Shown here: piece by piece, positions 1 through 9,680 of the stretch
Layout of the letters: each line of letters opens with the position of its first letter
Position numbering within the stretch: the first letter of the stretch is position 1
Source of the DNA: Draconibacterium mangrovi
GTDB taxonomy: Bacteria > Bacteroidota > Bacteroidia > Bacteroidales > Prolixibacteraceae
Length of the DNA: 64,000 nucleotides
Direction: 5' to 3'
NCBI RefSeq assembly: GCF_010586825.1
Contig: NZ_JAAAGB010000003.1
Location: 372,001-436,000, forward strand
The notes under the pieces: model-generated
The model's database searches: none
What the model saw: only the letters and a program-made list of their open reading frames with translations
Told to the model about the DNA's origin: nothing
Translations under genes and position numbers: made by a program

Positions 1-1752
1 CACCTATCGGTATGGTGGCTAATGGCCGGTCTGGTTTTTCTGTACTACTTCTCGATGATGGAAGTTCGGGTTATCGTTTACTTTTTTGTATCGCTGGCAC
101 TCATTTGTTTCCAGCTGTTAAAAGCCGGACATTTAACTGATGCCTTTAGTTATTTCGATCCTTTTGCCAGCAACCCGATTTTAATATTCACGGCCTTTTT
201 CCTGGTAACCTTTTACCTCCGCAAAAAGCTGATCACAAACATCGAAGTTCTTACGGAGGAAATCGACTCGAAAAACGAAGCAATTAACCGGGTTTTACAA
301 AACGCATCGTTTCTTATTTCGCGACTGCGTGCTGTACGTGACGAAGACGGAAACATTACCAACCTGGTGGTTGAGAAAATAAACAATGCTTTTGAAGCCG
401 CTTTTAAACGCAATTTATACGAAGTACAGGAACAGGAAGCTGAATACGTATTCGACCTTATTTTCAAAGGCCGGTTTGACGTGAACAAAACCGTCCTTTT
501 TAATAAAAAGAATTTTACGGAGTTTTATGCCGAAAATCTCGACAAATGGTACAACATTCGGGTATTAAATCCCTCATATAATTCATATTACCTGGTTTTT
601 GATGACATCACTAAAACCAAAAAGCAGATTGCTGACCTTGAAGCCAACAAACGGCGCTACAAAGTACTGCTTGAAGCAATTCCTGATATTTTCTTTGTAA
701 TAGATAAGGAAGGTATTTACGAGGACTTTGTAATTAAAGAAAGCGACCTGTTTAAAATAGATGACTCGAATATTATTGGCAGCTCTATTTTTAATGCCGG
801 TTTCCCCGATAAAATGGCGCATAAAATTTATTCATGTATTCAGCACTGTATTAATAACGACACCATTGAAAGTATTGAATACTCGTTAAATACCCCTAAC
901 GGAACATTTATGTTCGAAATGCGCCTGGCCAAATTAAATGCCAATTCTGTAATTTCGGTGGCGCGTGATATTACCAAACGAAAAACTGCGGAATTCGGTT
1001 TGGAAAAAGCCCTAGTAAAAGCGGAAGAATCCGATCGGTTAAAATCGGCATTCCTCGCCAATCTGTCGCACGAGATTCGCACACCAATGAACATTATCTC
1101 CAACTTTACGCGGATGTTGGCCGACGATTCGCTCGATGGATTGGAACGACTGGAACTCACCGAAGCCATCACTCAAAACGGTCAGCAGTTACTAAATATG
1201 ATCGACAATACGGTGCACCTTGCAAAAATTGAAACCGAGAACATTCCTGTACACGCCACTTTCAGCAAAATAAATCCACTTCTTCGCGATATTTACAATG
1301 CGTATTTTGCCGATCTTCCCGACAGCAAGGATATTCGTATCAGCTTAAAAACTGATGTCGCAACTCCTGAATTTGGTTTTTCAACCGATCCTCAGTTGCT
1401 TAAAGAAGTGATGACGATTTTGGTTGACAACGCTGTAAAATACACCTTAAGCGGCCAGGTTACCTTTGGTTTCGAAATGGTACGCAATGATTTTGTGAGA
1501 TTCTATGTAGCCGATACAGGAATCGGTATTCCCGAGGAAGATTACGAACACATCTTCAGCCGTTTTTACCGTGTGCAGAACAAAATAAACCAGACAACTT
1601 CAGGATCGGGAATTGGATTGCCAATTGCCCAACATTACGTTACGCTGTTGGGCGGAGAACTTGAATTTGAATCAAAAGTGAATAAGGGCAGTAACTTCTG
1701 GTTTACACTTCCTTTTAACGAAGGCCGCGGCTATATGAGAATCGTGAGTTAA
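1..1752 (+). CDS. PAS-domain sensor histidine kinase (5' end outside window)
   Basis: A membrane-bound sensor kinase that should autophosphorylate on His and pass phosphate to an unseen response regulator. The frame is open from base 1; the first ATG is at 22, but codons before it are also hydrophobic, so the true start probably lies upstream. Numbering from that ATG, residues 1-65 hold membrane segments, followed by a short coiled coil and two PAS-like sensory regions (about 85-200 and 210-325). The H-box LSHEIRTPMN carries His350. The ATPase domain has an N-box (DNAVKYT, near 470), the G1 box DTGIGIP and the G2 box GSGIGLP near 527. No receiver domain is attached and no regulator gene follows, so its signal and partner are unknown. 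It converges on the T9SS plug gene. Confidence 0.9.
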   Translation, partial: HLSVWWLMAGLVFLYYFSMMEVRVIVYFFVSLALICFQLLKAGHLTDAFSYFDPFASNPILIFTAFFLVTFYLRKKLITNIEVLTEEIDSKNEAINRVLQNASFLISRLRAVRDEDGNITNLVVEKINNAFEAAFKRNLYEVQEQEAEYVFDLIFKGRFDVNKTVLFNKKNFTEFYAENLDKWYNIRVLNPSYNSYYLVFDDITKTKKQIADLEANKRRYKVLLEAIPDIFFVIDKEGIYEDFVIKESDLFKIDDSNIIGSSIFNAGFPDKMAHKIYSCIQHCINNDTIESIEYSLNTPNGTFMFEMRLAKLNANSVISVARDITKRKTAEFGLEKALVKAEESDRLKSAFLANLSHEIRTPMNIISNFTRMLADDSLDGLERLELTEAITQNGQQLLNMIDNTVHLAKIETENIPVHATFSKINPLLRDIYNAYFADLPDSKDIRISLKTDVATPEFGFSTDPQLLKEVMTILVDNAVKYTLSGQVTFGFEMVRNDFVRFYVADTGIGIPEEDYEHIFSRFYRVQNKINQTTSGSGIGLPIAQHYVTLLGGELEFESKVNKGSNFWFTLPFNEGRGYMRIVS

Positions 1753-1853
1753 AGTCCATTTGGTAGTCGTAGTAAACAGTTCTCAGTTGCAGTTTTCAAT
1801 TTGCAGTGTCAAACATTTCAAACTATTTCAAACAACAAAACAATATAAACCAG

Positions 1854-3146
1854 TTAGTACCTGTTTATAACCGAGTTTAATTGTCGGTATCCGACTAACC
1901 TGTCGTAACGACTGGCTAAATCGCGGTAATATACCAGAATCTGATAATCGTTATTGGTTTCCCAAAAGCTCCCTTCAATATTGGTATGATCGGCCACTTT
2001 TGCCCCCTGCGGCACATAAACGTAGATATAATTATAATATCCCTGTTTGAGTAACAACGTTAGTTCATATTCTCCGCGTTCGAAATTATAGGTCATTTCG
2101 TTGCTTTTGTTGGCATTCCAGTTACTTAGAGCGCCAAAAACGTTTACCGATCCGCCAAGCAACGGCGCTTCCAATGGTAATGTAAAATGTACAAAGGTAT
2201 AATCACATTCCGAATCATAATCGCGCACCTCCTGATCCTGGCTTTCAATGGCGTACATCCCATTCATTTCTTCGTACGAAAAAAACGGTTTATTGGCACG
2301 CACTTCATCAATTTTAACCGTTTTATGAAAATAAGGCCGGTGAAAATCAGTAGCAATTACATTCTCGCCATTCATCCGGTTGGTTCGGTTGTCGAAATAC
2401 CGAAACTCGTTTCCTGCCGGAAATACATTTTCGCGGGTATAATCGTAATCCAAAACCCCGTCGCGAATGTATAACGGCTTCAAATCACGAATGGCATTAT
2501 CCCAGCGGTTATTCTGCATAATTACCACCTTCACCTCTTCCCTCGGATTTAAGATAGCCAAATTGGGGTGATATATTTTGAAATCTACTTCGTGGTTGCT
2601 ACCTTCAAAAGCATCGGCAGTGGCGCGTCTAACTGTTCCTTCAATACGAACAGCATTTTCGTATATATTAAAACGTTTCGTTAAAACCACCTTTTCCTTA
2701 TCCTGATCTTCGTAAACCACTAAAACATAATTTCCCGAGAGTTTAAAACGCATCTGATCGTTAGGTAATTCAATACGGTAATTTACGTAGCTAAAAGTGG
2801 TGTTAAACGACAATGCATAATCATCAACCGGATTTTCAATAAAACCATCGATGTATTCGTCCTGCGAAATAAAACTCTCGTTCCAGTCGGCATCGCAATG
2901 TACCACGGTGTAATAGTAATCTTTAACCCCTTCCGAAAGATCATCGAATTTAAAAACCAGTGTCATGTTTTCGTTCAAACCCATTATCGGGTTCGAGAGT
3001 TCGAAACCGTTCCGATAGGCCTGCACTGTTTTTATATTCTCGCGGTTAATGGCATTTTCGTAGTAAAAATTCTCGTCCTGCCCCATTACCCCGGCACTAA
3101 AAATCAGAAAAAATATGGTGGTAAAAAAAACGGTTCTCATTTGCAA
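1854..3146 (-). CDS. Type IX secretion system plug protein (DUF5103)
   Basis: A secreted 430-residue protein of the DUF5103 family. A member of this family occupies ('plugs') one gated opening of the SprA translocon in the type IX secretion system of Bacteroidota. An N-terminal signal peptide (hydrophobic stretch ending near GVMGQ, residue 22) is visible. The body contains beta-rich regions typical of the family, including VVHCDADWNES, RPYFHKTVKI and DYTFVHFTLP, and a C-terminal segment resembling a carbohydrate-binding-like fold (VFGALSNWN). Length fits the family. It stands alone, convergent with the kinase and divergent from nqrA. The family call rests on recalled motifs and overall architecture; a plug role in this species is inferred from the family. 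Confidence 0.82.
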   Translation of the reverse strand: MQMRTVFFTTIFFLIFSAGVMGQDENFYYENAINRENIKTVQAYRNGFELSNPIMGLNENMTLVFKFDDLSEGVKDYYYTVVHCDADWNESFISQDEYIDGFIENPVDDYALSFNTTFSYVNYRIELPNDQMRFKLSGNYVLVVYEDQDKEKVVLTKRFNIYENAVRIEGTVRRATADAFEGSNHEVDFKIYHPNLAILNPREEVKVVIMQNNRWDNAIRDLKPLYIRDGVLDYDYTRENVFPAGNEFRYFDNRTNRMNGENVIATDFHRPYFHKTVKIDEVRANKPFFSYEEMNGMYAIESQDQEVRDYDSECDYTFVHFTLPLEAPLLGGSVNVFGALSNWNANKSNEMTYNFERGEYELTLLLKQGYYNYIYVYVPQGAKVADHTNIEGSFWETNNDYQILVYYRDLASRYDRLVGYRQLNSVINRY

Positions 3147-3563
3147 ATTGATTTGTTATTGTTGGTATCGTATTTCCTGTTACTTTTTTCCGCAATCACC
3201 CATTCTATTTAACAGCTACAATGTTCGGTTATAGCATTGCACAAAGTAGTGTTTACCTACATAAAACGTAAAATTCTGTAATTCGTATTTCATATCAAAA
3301 CCGAAAACACAAATTTCGTTTAAATGTGCTTGCTTTTTATAGTTAAATCGTGAAAATAGATAACAAAATGTTAATTTAATCTGAAGATAAATAACGCTGA
3401 AAATGATTTTTTATTTCACTCAATACCTGCCACTTACAAATACTATTACGATATCCACATATCTTCATATTTGAAACCGTTGAACTTTTGCTATAAAGCG
3501 TTGCGAAAAGCCAATTAAATTAATACTTTTGCCCACTTAAAAATAATACATTCTTAATTAGAT
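3147..3563. other. Divergent intergenic region between plug gene and nqrA
   Basis: AT-rich spacer of 417 bases between divergently transcribed genes. The nqr promoter is near its right end (3501-3531). I saw no TAnnTTTG element for the leftward plug gene, no hairpin of note and no convincing small ORF. Confidence 0.6.
3501..3531 (+). promoter_or_regulatory. Bacteroidota-type promoter of nqrABCDEF
   Basis: TTG at 3501-3503 and TACTTTTG at 3524-3531 are separated by exactly 20 bases. This matches the Bacteroidota housekeeping consensus (TTG, 19-21 nt, TAnnTTTG). Transcription would start near 3536, giving a leader of about 28 nt before nqrA. Confidence 0.75.
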
Positions 3564-4910
3564 ATGTCAGAAGTAGTTAAGTTAAGGAAAGGGCTTAATA
3601 TAAAGCTAAAAGGAAGTGCAGAAAAGGCACTTGACAAATTGCCGGTTCCGGCAACAGTAGCTCTGAAACCCACCGATTTTCCGGGACTTACTCCAAAACT
3701 TAGTGTAAAAGTTGATGCCGAGGTTAAAGCCGGCGATGCTTTGTTCTACGACAAATATCATCCTGAAATCTTATTTACAGCTCCTCTTGGAGGAAAAGTA
3801 GTATCGATTAACCGTGGTGAGCGTCGAAAAATTTTGGAGGTAGTTATTGCAACCGACGAGAAAATTGGTTCAGCCGAATTTAAAAAAGCTGATCCAACAA
3901 CCTTATCGGCGGAAGAGGTGAAGGAACAAATTTTGAAAAGTGGTATATGGCCGTTTATCAAAAAACGTCCGTACGGTATTATCGCCAATCCGGAGGAGAA
4001 ACCAAAAGCCATTTACATTTCAACATTCGACACGGCTCCATTGGCACCCGATTACAATTTTGTTCTTGATGGCCAACTGGATACCTTCCAAACCGGTGTT
4101 AACGCATTGGCTCAGCTTACCGAAGGAAAAGTAAACCTTGGAGTTTCAAAGGATTCGGCTTTTACATCGCTAAAAAATGTTGTAGTTAATACGTTTGAGG
4201 GACCACACCCTGCGGGTAACGTTGGTATTCAAATTGCCAATACATCTCCGATAAACAAAGGCGAAGTGGTTTGGACCATCAGTGTACAGGATGTATTGTT
4301 CATTGGTCGCCTGTTTGAAACAGGTAATGTTGATTTTACAAAAACTGTTGCTTTAACCGGATCAGAAGTTCAGACGCCAAAATATTACCAAACAACTGTA
4401 GGTGCACCAATTGCAACCTTAGTTGAAGGCAAATTGGTTGATGCCGACCACAATCAGCGTATTATCAGCGGTAACGTACTTACCGGAACCAAAGTTTCTG
4501 CAAAAAGTTACCTTGGTTTTTACGACTCGCAAATCAGTGTAATTCCTGAAGGAGATGAGTATGAATTTTTAGGCTGGGCCGATCCCGGTTTTAACAAGTT
4601 CAGCGCAACCAAAGCTTATTTCGGAAAATTGTTCCCGAAAAAAGAGTACACAATGAATGCAAATATTCATGGTGGCGAACGCGCATTTGTTTTGTCGAAC
4701 CAATACGAAAAACTGGTTCCTATGGATATTCTTCCGGTATACCTGCTTAAAGCTATCCTGGTAAACGATATCGACAAAATGGAAAACTTTGGTATTTATG
4801 AAGTGATAGAAGAAGACTTCGCCTTGTGTGAATATGCCTGTACTTCAAAAATCGAGGTTCAGAAAATTTTGCGCGAAGGTATTAATACCATGATCAAAGA
4901 GCTTGGTTAA
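3564..4910 (+). CDS. nqrA: Na+-translocating NADH:quinone reductase subunit A
   Basis: First gene of a complete nqrABCDEF operon. Na+-NQR oxidises NADH, reduces quinone and pumps Na+ out across the inner membrane. NqrA is the peripheral cytoplasmic subunit contributing to the quinone site. The 448-residue length and the RnfC-like N-terminal barrel region (GLNIKLKG, ALKPTDFPGLTPKL, APLGGKVVSINRGERR) are typical, as is the central region with HPAGNVGIQIANTSPINKGE. It lies 31 nt upstream of nqrB and directly downstream of a strong promoter. The gene order and all six subunits make the assignment secure. Confidence 0.97.
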   Translation: MSEVVKLRKGLNIKLKGSAEKALDKLPVPATVALKPTDFPGLTPKLSVKVDAEVKAGDALFYDKYHPEILFTAPLGGKVVSINRGERRKILEVVIATDEKIGSAEFKKADPTTLSAEEVKEQILKSGIWPFIKKRPYGIIANPEEKPKAIYISTFDTAPLAPDYNFVLDGQLDTFQTGVNALAQLTEGKVNLGVSKDSAFTSLKNVVVNTFEGPHPAGNVGIQIANTSPINKGEVVWTISVQDVLFIGRLFETGNVDFTKTVALTGSEVQTPKYYQTTVGAPIATLVEGKLVDADHNQRIISGNVLTGTKVSAKSYLGFYDSQISVIPEGDEYEFLGWADPGFNKFSATKAYFGKLFPKKEYTMNANIHGGERAFVLSNQYEKLVPMDILPVYLLKAILVNDIDKMENFGIYEVIEEDFALCEYACTSKIEVQKILREGINTMIKELG

Positions 4911-4941
4911 TCATTACAAGTAACTAATTAGTCTTTTAGAG

Positions 4942-6123
4942 ATGAAATTTATAAAAAACTTTTTTGAAAGGACAGAACCGCTGGTTCAGAAGGGAGGCAA
5001 ATACCATTGGCTCCAATCGGTACACGACGGATTCTTCACATTTTTATACACGCCAAAAACCACGTCGAAAACGGGTACGCACATTCACGATTACATCGAT
5101 TTGAAACGTACCATGTCGATTGTTGTTTTATCGGTGGTTCCGGCTTTGTTGTTCGGAATGTACAACGTAGGAGTGCAACACTTTAAAGCCATTGGCGAAT
5201 TGGCCTCAACAGGATTTTTCGAAATCTTCCTGTTTGGTTTAATTAAAGTACTTCCAATCGTTATCGTATCGTATGCAGTAGGTTTAGGTATCGAATTCGT
5301 TTTCGCTCAATTGCGCGGACACGAAATTCAGGAAGGATTCCTGGTATCGGGTATGCTTATTCCACTTATTATGCCGGTAGGTACTCCACTTTGGATGATT
5401 GCAGTAGCAACAGCTTTTGCAGTGGTTCTTGGTAAAGAGGTATTTGGCGGAACCGGAATGAACATCTGGAACCCGGCGCTTGTAGCACGTGCTTTCCTAT
5501 TCTTCGCCTATCCGGCACAAATGTCGGGCGAGTCGGTTTGGATCGCATTAAAAGATACCGATAAAGTAATCGATGGCTTCTCTGGAGCAACTCCAATGGC
5601 AAATGCAGCTGCAGGTCACTTAAACTACAGTGTAGCCGATGCATTCTTTGGTTTTATCCCTGGTTCTATAGGTGAAACATCAACACTTGCAATTCTTATC
5701 GGAGCTGTATTGTTGATCATTACCGGAATCGGAAGCTGGAAAATCATGGTTTCAACCATTGCAGGTGGTGCAGTTATGGGTCTTATCCTTAACGCATTCT
5801 CGGGCAGTGCAGGTTTATCGCCTGAAGTTGCAACTTACTTTTCTATGCCTTTCTGGCATCACTTAATTTTAGGTGGTTTTATGTTTGGTGCAATTTTTAT
5901 GGCAACCGACCCTGTTTCAGCGTCGCAAACCGAAAAAGGAAAGTGGATCTACGGATTCCTTATCGGTATTTTGGCCATCATTTTCCGTGTTGTTAACCCG
6001 GCCTTCCCTGAAGGTATGATGTTGGCAATATTGCTGATGAACACATTTGCTCCGCTCATCGACCACTACGTTGTGGCTGGTCATGTTAAAAGAAGAACAA
6101 AACGAGCTAAAGTTTCTGCATAA
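4942..6123 (+). CDS. nqrB: Na+-translocating NADH:quinone reductase subunit B
   Basis: Integral membrane subunit (393 residues, about ten hydrophobic helices) of Na+-NQR, related to RnfD. It carries covalent FMN on a threonine: the motif GFSGATPM is present with Thr217 as the expected attachment residue. FMN-NqrB is thought to pass electrons on to riboflavin and quinone in the step linked to Na+ movement. Conserved helical stretches such as GTGMNIWNPALVARAF and FMATDPVSASQT are visible. It is the second gene of the operon, followed 17 nt later by nqrC. Confidence 0.97.
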   Translation: MKFIKNFFERTEPLVQKGGKYHWLQSVHDGFFTFLYTPKTTSKTGTHIHDYIDLKRTMSIVVLSVVPALLFGMYNVGVQHFKAIGELASTGFFEIFLFGLIKVLPIVIVSYAVGLGIEFVFAQLRGHEIQEGFLVSGMLIPLIMPVGTPLWMIAVATAFAVVLGKEVFGGTGMNIWNPALVARAFLFFAYPAQMSGESVWIALKDTDKVIDGFSGATPMANAAAGHLNYSVADAFFGFIPGSIGETSTLAILIGAVLLIITGIGSWKIMVSTIAGGAVMGLILNAFSGSAGLSPEVATYFSMPFWHHLILGGFMFGAIFMATDPVSASQTEKGKWIYGFLIGILAIIFRVVNPAFPEGMMLAILLMNTFAPLIDHYVVAGHVKRRTKRAKVSA

Positions 6124-6140
6124 TTAAAAACGAAGAAAAG

Positions 6141-6839
6141 ATGGACAGAAATAGTAATACTTACACATTTTTATATGCAGCCATTATGGTAATTGTTGTG
6201 GCTGCCGTTCTTGCTTCGGTTTCATTGGCATTAAAGCCTGCGCAGAAAAAGAACGTTGAGATAGAGAAAAAACAAAATATTCTTGCATCGGTAAATATTG
6301 AAAGTACAGCAGAAACTGCAGAAGCGATTTATGCTGATAAAGTTGTTGATGAATACCTTGTGAATACTAAAGGTGAAAAAGTTGACGGAAACGCTTTCAC
6401 TACCGACCTGAAAAAGGAACGTGCCAAAAGTTTCGAAGAAATGGTACTTCCGGTATTTGTGTGTAAAACCGATGAAGGAACGAAATACGTACTTCCTGTA
6501 TACGGAGCCGGTCTTTGGGGACCAATCTGGGGATATGTATCGGTTAGCGACGATATGAACACTATTTTCGGAGCTAACTTCGATCACGAAGGAGAAACTC
6601 CGGGACTGGGTGCTGAAATTTCGACCACCGGTTTTGAAGTACAATTTAAAGGCAAACAAATTTTTGATGAAGCAGGAAAAATGGTATCTGTTACGGTTGC
6701 AAAAGCCGGACAGGTTGCTCCTGAAGCACATAAAGTTGATGCCATTTCGGGTGGTACAATTACCAGTAAAGGCCTTGAGAAAATGTTGTTAGACGATTTC
6801 GCAGGCTATGAAGCATTCTTAAACAAGAACAAAAATTAA
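6141..6839 (+). CDS. nqrC: Na+-translocating NADH:quinone reductase subunit C
   Basis: A single N-terminal membrane helix (about residues 10-30) anchors a periplasmic FMN-binding domain. The covalent flavinylation motif reads [10 protein letters not shown] with Thr206 as the expected FMN attachment residue; the variant SGGT replaces the more familiar SGAT but keeps the Thr. Upstream, [13 protein letters not shown] and [12 protein letters not shown] are characteristic NqrC/RnfG motifs. Flavinylation normally needs the ApbE flavin transferase, which is not in this window. The stop codon is 5 nt from the nqrD start, consistent with translational coupling. Confidence 0.96.
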   Translation: MDRNSNTYTFLYAAIMVIVVAAVLASVSLALKPAQKKNVEIEKKQNILASVNIESTAETAEAIYADKVVDEYLVNTKGEKVDGNAFTTDLKKERAKSFEEMVLPVFVCKTDEGTKYVLPVYGAGLWGPIWGYVSVSDDMNTIFGANFDHEGETPGLGAEISTTGFEVQFKGKQIFDEAGKMVSVTVAKAGQVAPEAHKVDAISGGTITSKGLEKMLLDDFAGYEAFLNKNKN

Positions 6840-6844
6840 GAAAG

Positions 6845-7489
6845 ATGAGCGAACCATTATTTTCAAAGAAAAATTTAAAATTACTGTCGGATCCGTTAAA
6901 CGACAGTAACCCGATTACCGTACAGGTATTAGGAATTTGCTCGGCACTTGCGGTTACTGCTCAGCTTAAACCGGCAATTGTAATGACGATCTCTGTTATG
7001 GCTGTTCTTGCCCTGGCAAACGTTATTGTTTCGATGTTACGAAATACAATTCCAAACCGTATCCGAATTATTGTACAACTTGTAGTTATTGCTGCACTGG
7101 TTATTTTGGTTGACCAGGTACTTCGTGCTTATGTGTACGATGTAAGCAAGCAACTTTCGGTGTTTGTTGGATTGATTATTACCAACTGTATTCTGATGGG
7201 CCGCCTTGAGGCATTTGCTCTGGGTAACCGCCCATGGCAATCATTCCTTGATGGAATTGGAAACGCAGCCGGTTACGGTTTTATTCTTATCGTAGTTGGT
7301 TTCTTCCGCGAAATATTAGGATCAGGCTCGCTGCTGGGTTATAAAATAATCCCGGATAGCTGGTACATTGTGAATGGCGGTTTTTACGAAAACAACGGAT
7401 TGATGGTACTTTCTCCAATGGCACTTATTGTTGTTGGTGTAATTATCTGGGTACAGCGTAGCCGTAATACCAAACTAATCGAAGATTAA
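6845..7489 (+). CDS. nqrD: Na+-translocating NADH:quinone reductase subunit D
   Basis: Hydrophobic 214-residue subunit with about six transmembrane helices, homologous to NqrE and RnfE. Motifs [28 protein letters not shown] and [13 protein letters not shown] fit NqrD. NqrD and NqrE form an inverted pseudo-symmetric pair in the membrane that holds an intramembrane Fe-S centre; the half-motifs GICSA and TNCIL each supply one Cys. Fourth gene in the operon, 24 nt before nqrE. Confidence 0.96.
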   Translation: MSEPLFSKKNLKLLSDPLNDSNPITVQVLGICSALAVTAQLKPAIVMTISVMAVLALANVIVSMLRNTIPNRIRIIVQLVVIAALVILVDQVLRAYVYDVSKQLSVFVGLIITNCILMGRLEAFALGNRPWQSFLDGIGNAAGYGFILIVVGFFREILGSGSLLGYKIIPDSWYIVNGGFYENNGLMVLSPMALIVVGVIIWVQRSRNTKLIED

Positions 7490-7513
7490 TTGTAACGCAA
7501 AAACAAAATTCAA

Positions 7514-8131
7514 ATGGAAAATCTGATTAATATATTTGTTAAGTCAATTTTTATTGAGAACATGGTATTTGCGTACTTCTTCGGAATGTGCTCTTATTTG
7601 GCTGTTTCGAAAAAAGTAAGTACTGCTGCCGGTCTAGGAATTGCTGTAGTTTTTGTGTTAGGCATTACTGTTCCGGTTAACTACCTGTTAGAGAAATTTG
7701 TATTAAACGAAGGTGCCTTAAGTTGGTTAGGCGAAGGTTTTGCCAATGTAGACCTTAGTTTCTTACGTTTTATCATGTTTATTGCAATCATTGCATCAAT
7801 GGTTCAGTTGGTTGAAATGATTGTGGAAAAATTTGCTCCTGTGTTGTACAACCAGCTGGGTATTTTCCTTCCGCTTATTGCAGTAAACTGTGCTATTCTT
7901 GGAGGATCGTTATTCCTTCAGCAAAAAGCCTTTATTAACGTTGGCGAAGCTACCGTTTACGGTTTAGGTTCGGGCGTTGGCTGGTTGCTGGCAATCGTAG
8001 GTATTGCTGCTATCAGAGAAAAGATCGAATATTCACAAATTCCCGCCCCGTTACGCGGACTTGGTATTACATTTATTGTAACCGGACTTATGGGACTGGC
8101 ATTTATGGGATTTGGCGGAATTAAATTGTAG
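7514..8131 (+). CDS. nqrE: Na+-translocating NADH:quinone reductase subunit E
   Basis: Hydrophobic 205-residue subunit, the partner of NqrD. Family motifs include [20 protein letters not shown] near the N-terminus and [17 protein letters not shown] in the middle, each with a conserved Cys that would help bind the shared intramembrane iron centre. About six transmembrane helices are apparent. It sits between nqrD and nqrF with short spacers (24 and 22 nt), as expected for a stoichiometric complex made from a single transcript. Confidence 0.96.
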   Translation: MENLINIFVKSIFIENMVFAYFFGMCSYLAVSKKVSTAAGLGIAVVFVLGITVPVNYLLEKFVLNEGALSWLGEGFANVDLSFLRFIMFIAIIASMVQLVEMIVEKFAPVLYNQLGIFLPLIAVNCAILGGSLFLQQKAFINVGEATVYGLGSGVGWLLAIVGIAAIREKIEYSQIPAPLRGLGITFIVTGLMGLAFMGFGGIKL

Positions 8132-8153
8132 AAATTAAAAAACAATTAGCAAG

Positions 8154-9425
8154 ATGATATTATTGTCAGCACAAACAACCGTAATTATAACCAGTGTAGC
8201 TGTTTTCCTGGGCGTAATTATTCTGTTGGTGGCCATACTTTTGTTCGCCAAAAAGAAACTTACACCATCGGGAACTGTTAAGATTGATATTAACGATGGT
8301 TACCTGGAAATGGAAACTGAACCCGGAAGTACACTTTTGAGTGCTTTGGGAAATAATAAAGTGCTGCTTCCTTCGGCATGTGGAGGAGGTGGTACCTGTG
8401 GAATGTGCCGTTGCCAGGTTACTGAAGGTGGTGGTTCAATCCTGCCAACAGAAACCGGTTTCTTCACACGTAAGGAACAAAATGACCATTGGAGACTTGG
8501 TTGCCAGGTAAAAGTTAAGGAAGACATGAAAATCCATATGCATCAGGAAATTCTTGGTGTGAAAAAATGGGAATGCGAAGTGGTATCGAACCACAACGTG
8601 GCTACTTTCATCAAAGAATTTGTGGTTAGATTACCTGAAGGCGAAAACCTTGATTTCAAATCGGGTGGATATATCCAGATCGATGTACCTAAAGTTGACG
8701 TAAACTTTAAGGACATGGATATTGAAGAAGAATACCGCGAAGAGTGGGAAAAATTCGGCATGTTCGACCTGGTTATGAAAAACCCGGAACCAACATTCCG
8801 TGCATACTCAATGGCTAACCACCCTGCCGAAGGTAACATTGTAATGTTGAACATTCGTATTGCAACTCCACCATTCGATCGTGTAAGCAATGGCTTTAAG
8901 AAAGTAAATCCGGGTATCTGTTCATCATACATTTTTAACCTGAAACCAGGTGATAAAGTAACTGTATCCGGTCCTTACGGAGAATTCTTCCTGAAAGACA
9001 ACGACAGCGAAATGATGTTCGTTGGAGGTGGTGCAGGTATGGCGCCAATGCGCTCGCACTTATTCCACCTGTTCCACACCATTAAAGAATCGGAAAAGAA
9101 AGTTACTTTCTGGTACGGAGCTCGTTCGTGGAAAGAAGTTTTCTACTACGATCAGTTCAGAGATATCGAGAAAAACTTCCCTAACTTTGAATTCCATTTG
9201 GCGCTCGACCGTCAAGATCCGGAAGCCGATAAACTGGGAATTGAATATAAAATTGGATTCGTACACCAGGTAATTCACGACAACTACCTGAGTCAGCATG
9301 AAGAACCGGAAGAAATCGATTTCTACATGTGTGGACCACCAATGATGAACGACGCCGTTCAGAAAATGCTTTACGATTTAGGCGTTCCGGACGAAAACGT
9401 ACTGTTCGACGACTTTGGATCGTAA
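8154..9425 (+). CDS. nqrF: Na+-translocating NADH:quinone reductase subunit F (NADH-oxidising)
   Basis: Electron-entry subunit that oxidises NADH through FAD and a [2Fe-2S] cluster. One N-terminal membrane helix (about residues 8-30) precedes a plant-type ferredoxin domain with cluster ligands Cys76, Cys82, Cys85 and Cys117. A ferredoxin-reductase-like module follows: RAYSMANHP for FAD, GGGAGMAPMRSH for nucleotide and MCGPPMMNDAV near the C-terminus. Length (423 residues) is typical. It is the last gene of the operon; an intrinsic terminator lies about 100 nt downstream, after a heptamer repeat array. Confidence 0.97.
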   Translation: MILLSAQTTVIITSVAVFLGVIILLVAILLFAKKKLTPSGTVKIDINDGYLEMETEPGSTLLSALGNNKVLLPSACGGGGTCGMCRCQVTEGGGSILPTETGFFTRKEQNDHWRLGCQVKVKEDMKIHMHQEILGVKKWECEVVSNHNVATFIKEFVVRLPEGENLDFKSGGYIQIDVPKVDVNFKDMDIEEEYREEWEKFGMFDLVMKNPEPTFRAYSMANHPAEGNIVMLNIRIATPPFDRVSNGFKKVNPGICSSYIFNLKPGDKVTVSGPYGEFFLKDNDSEMMFVGGGAGMAPMRSHLFHLFHTIKESEKKVTFWYGARSWKEVFYYDQFRDIEKNFPNFEFHLALDRQDPEADKLGIEYKIGFVHQVIHDNYLSQHEEPEEIDFYMCGPPMMNDAVQKMLYDLGVPDENVLFDDFGS

Positions 9426-9442
9426 GAAAAGTTTATAGGACC

Positions 9443-9519
9443 GAGTTGCGAGATACGAGTATCAAGAATCTAGAATCCAGTATCAAGCATCCACTATCCA
9501 GCATCGAGAATCCAGTAAC
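9443..9519. repeat. Heptanucleotide tandem array (11 x 7 bp)
   Basis: Eleven consecutive 7-bp units with no insertion or deletion, consensus NAGNATC (for example GAGTATC, AAGAATC, CAGTATC, AAGCATC, CAGCATC, GAGAATC). It lies between the nqrF stop and its terminator, so it would be in the 3' untranslated part of the nqr mRNA. It resembles in style the heptameric STRR repeats described in cyanobacteria; relatedness is not implied. Confidence 0.75.
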
Positions 9520-9528
9520 GATATTTCA

Positions 9529-9560
9529 AAGCCACTTCTCTTTTGGGAAGTGGCTTTTTT
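9529..9560 (+). terminator. Intrinsic terminator of the nqr operon
   Basis: A 10-bp perfect stem (9529-9538 with 9547-9556), 8-nt loop, and a run of T to 9560. Confidence 0.9.
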
Positions 9561-9680
9561 AATGCCCTGTCCCTACTTCGGTTTCACGCAGATTTTCGCA
9601 GAAATACTTTCACTTTCTTCTGCCCCTTCTTACAAACGGGGGTAGTTTGTGGGAAGTTGGGGTGTTTCTCAAATTCAAGC

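Noticed and set aside
1777-1832. Second heptamer-like array (CAGTTCT, CAGTTGC, AGTTTTC) after the kinase gene
   Set aside because: The register breaks after two or three units, so it could be chance similarity in low-complexity DNA.
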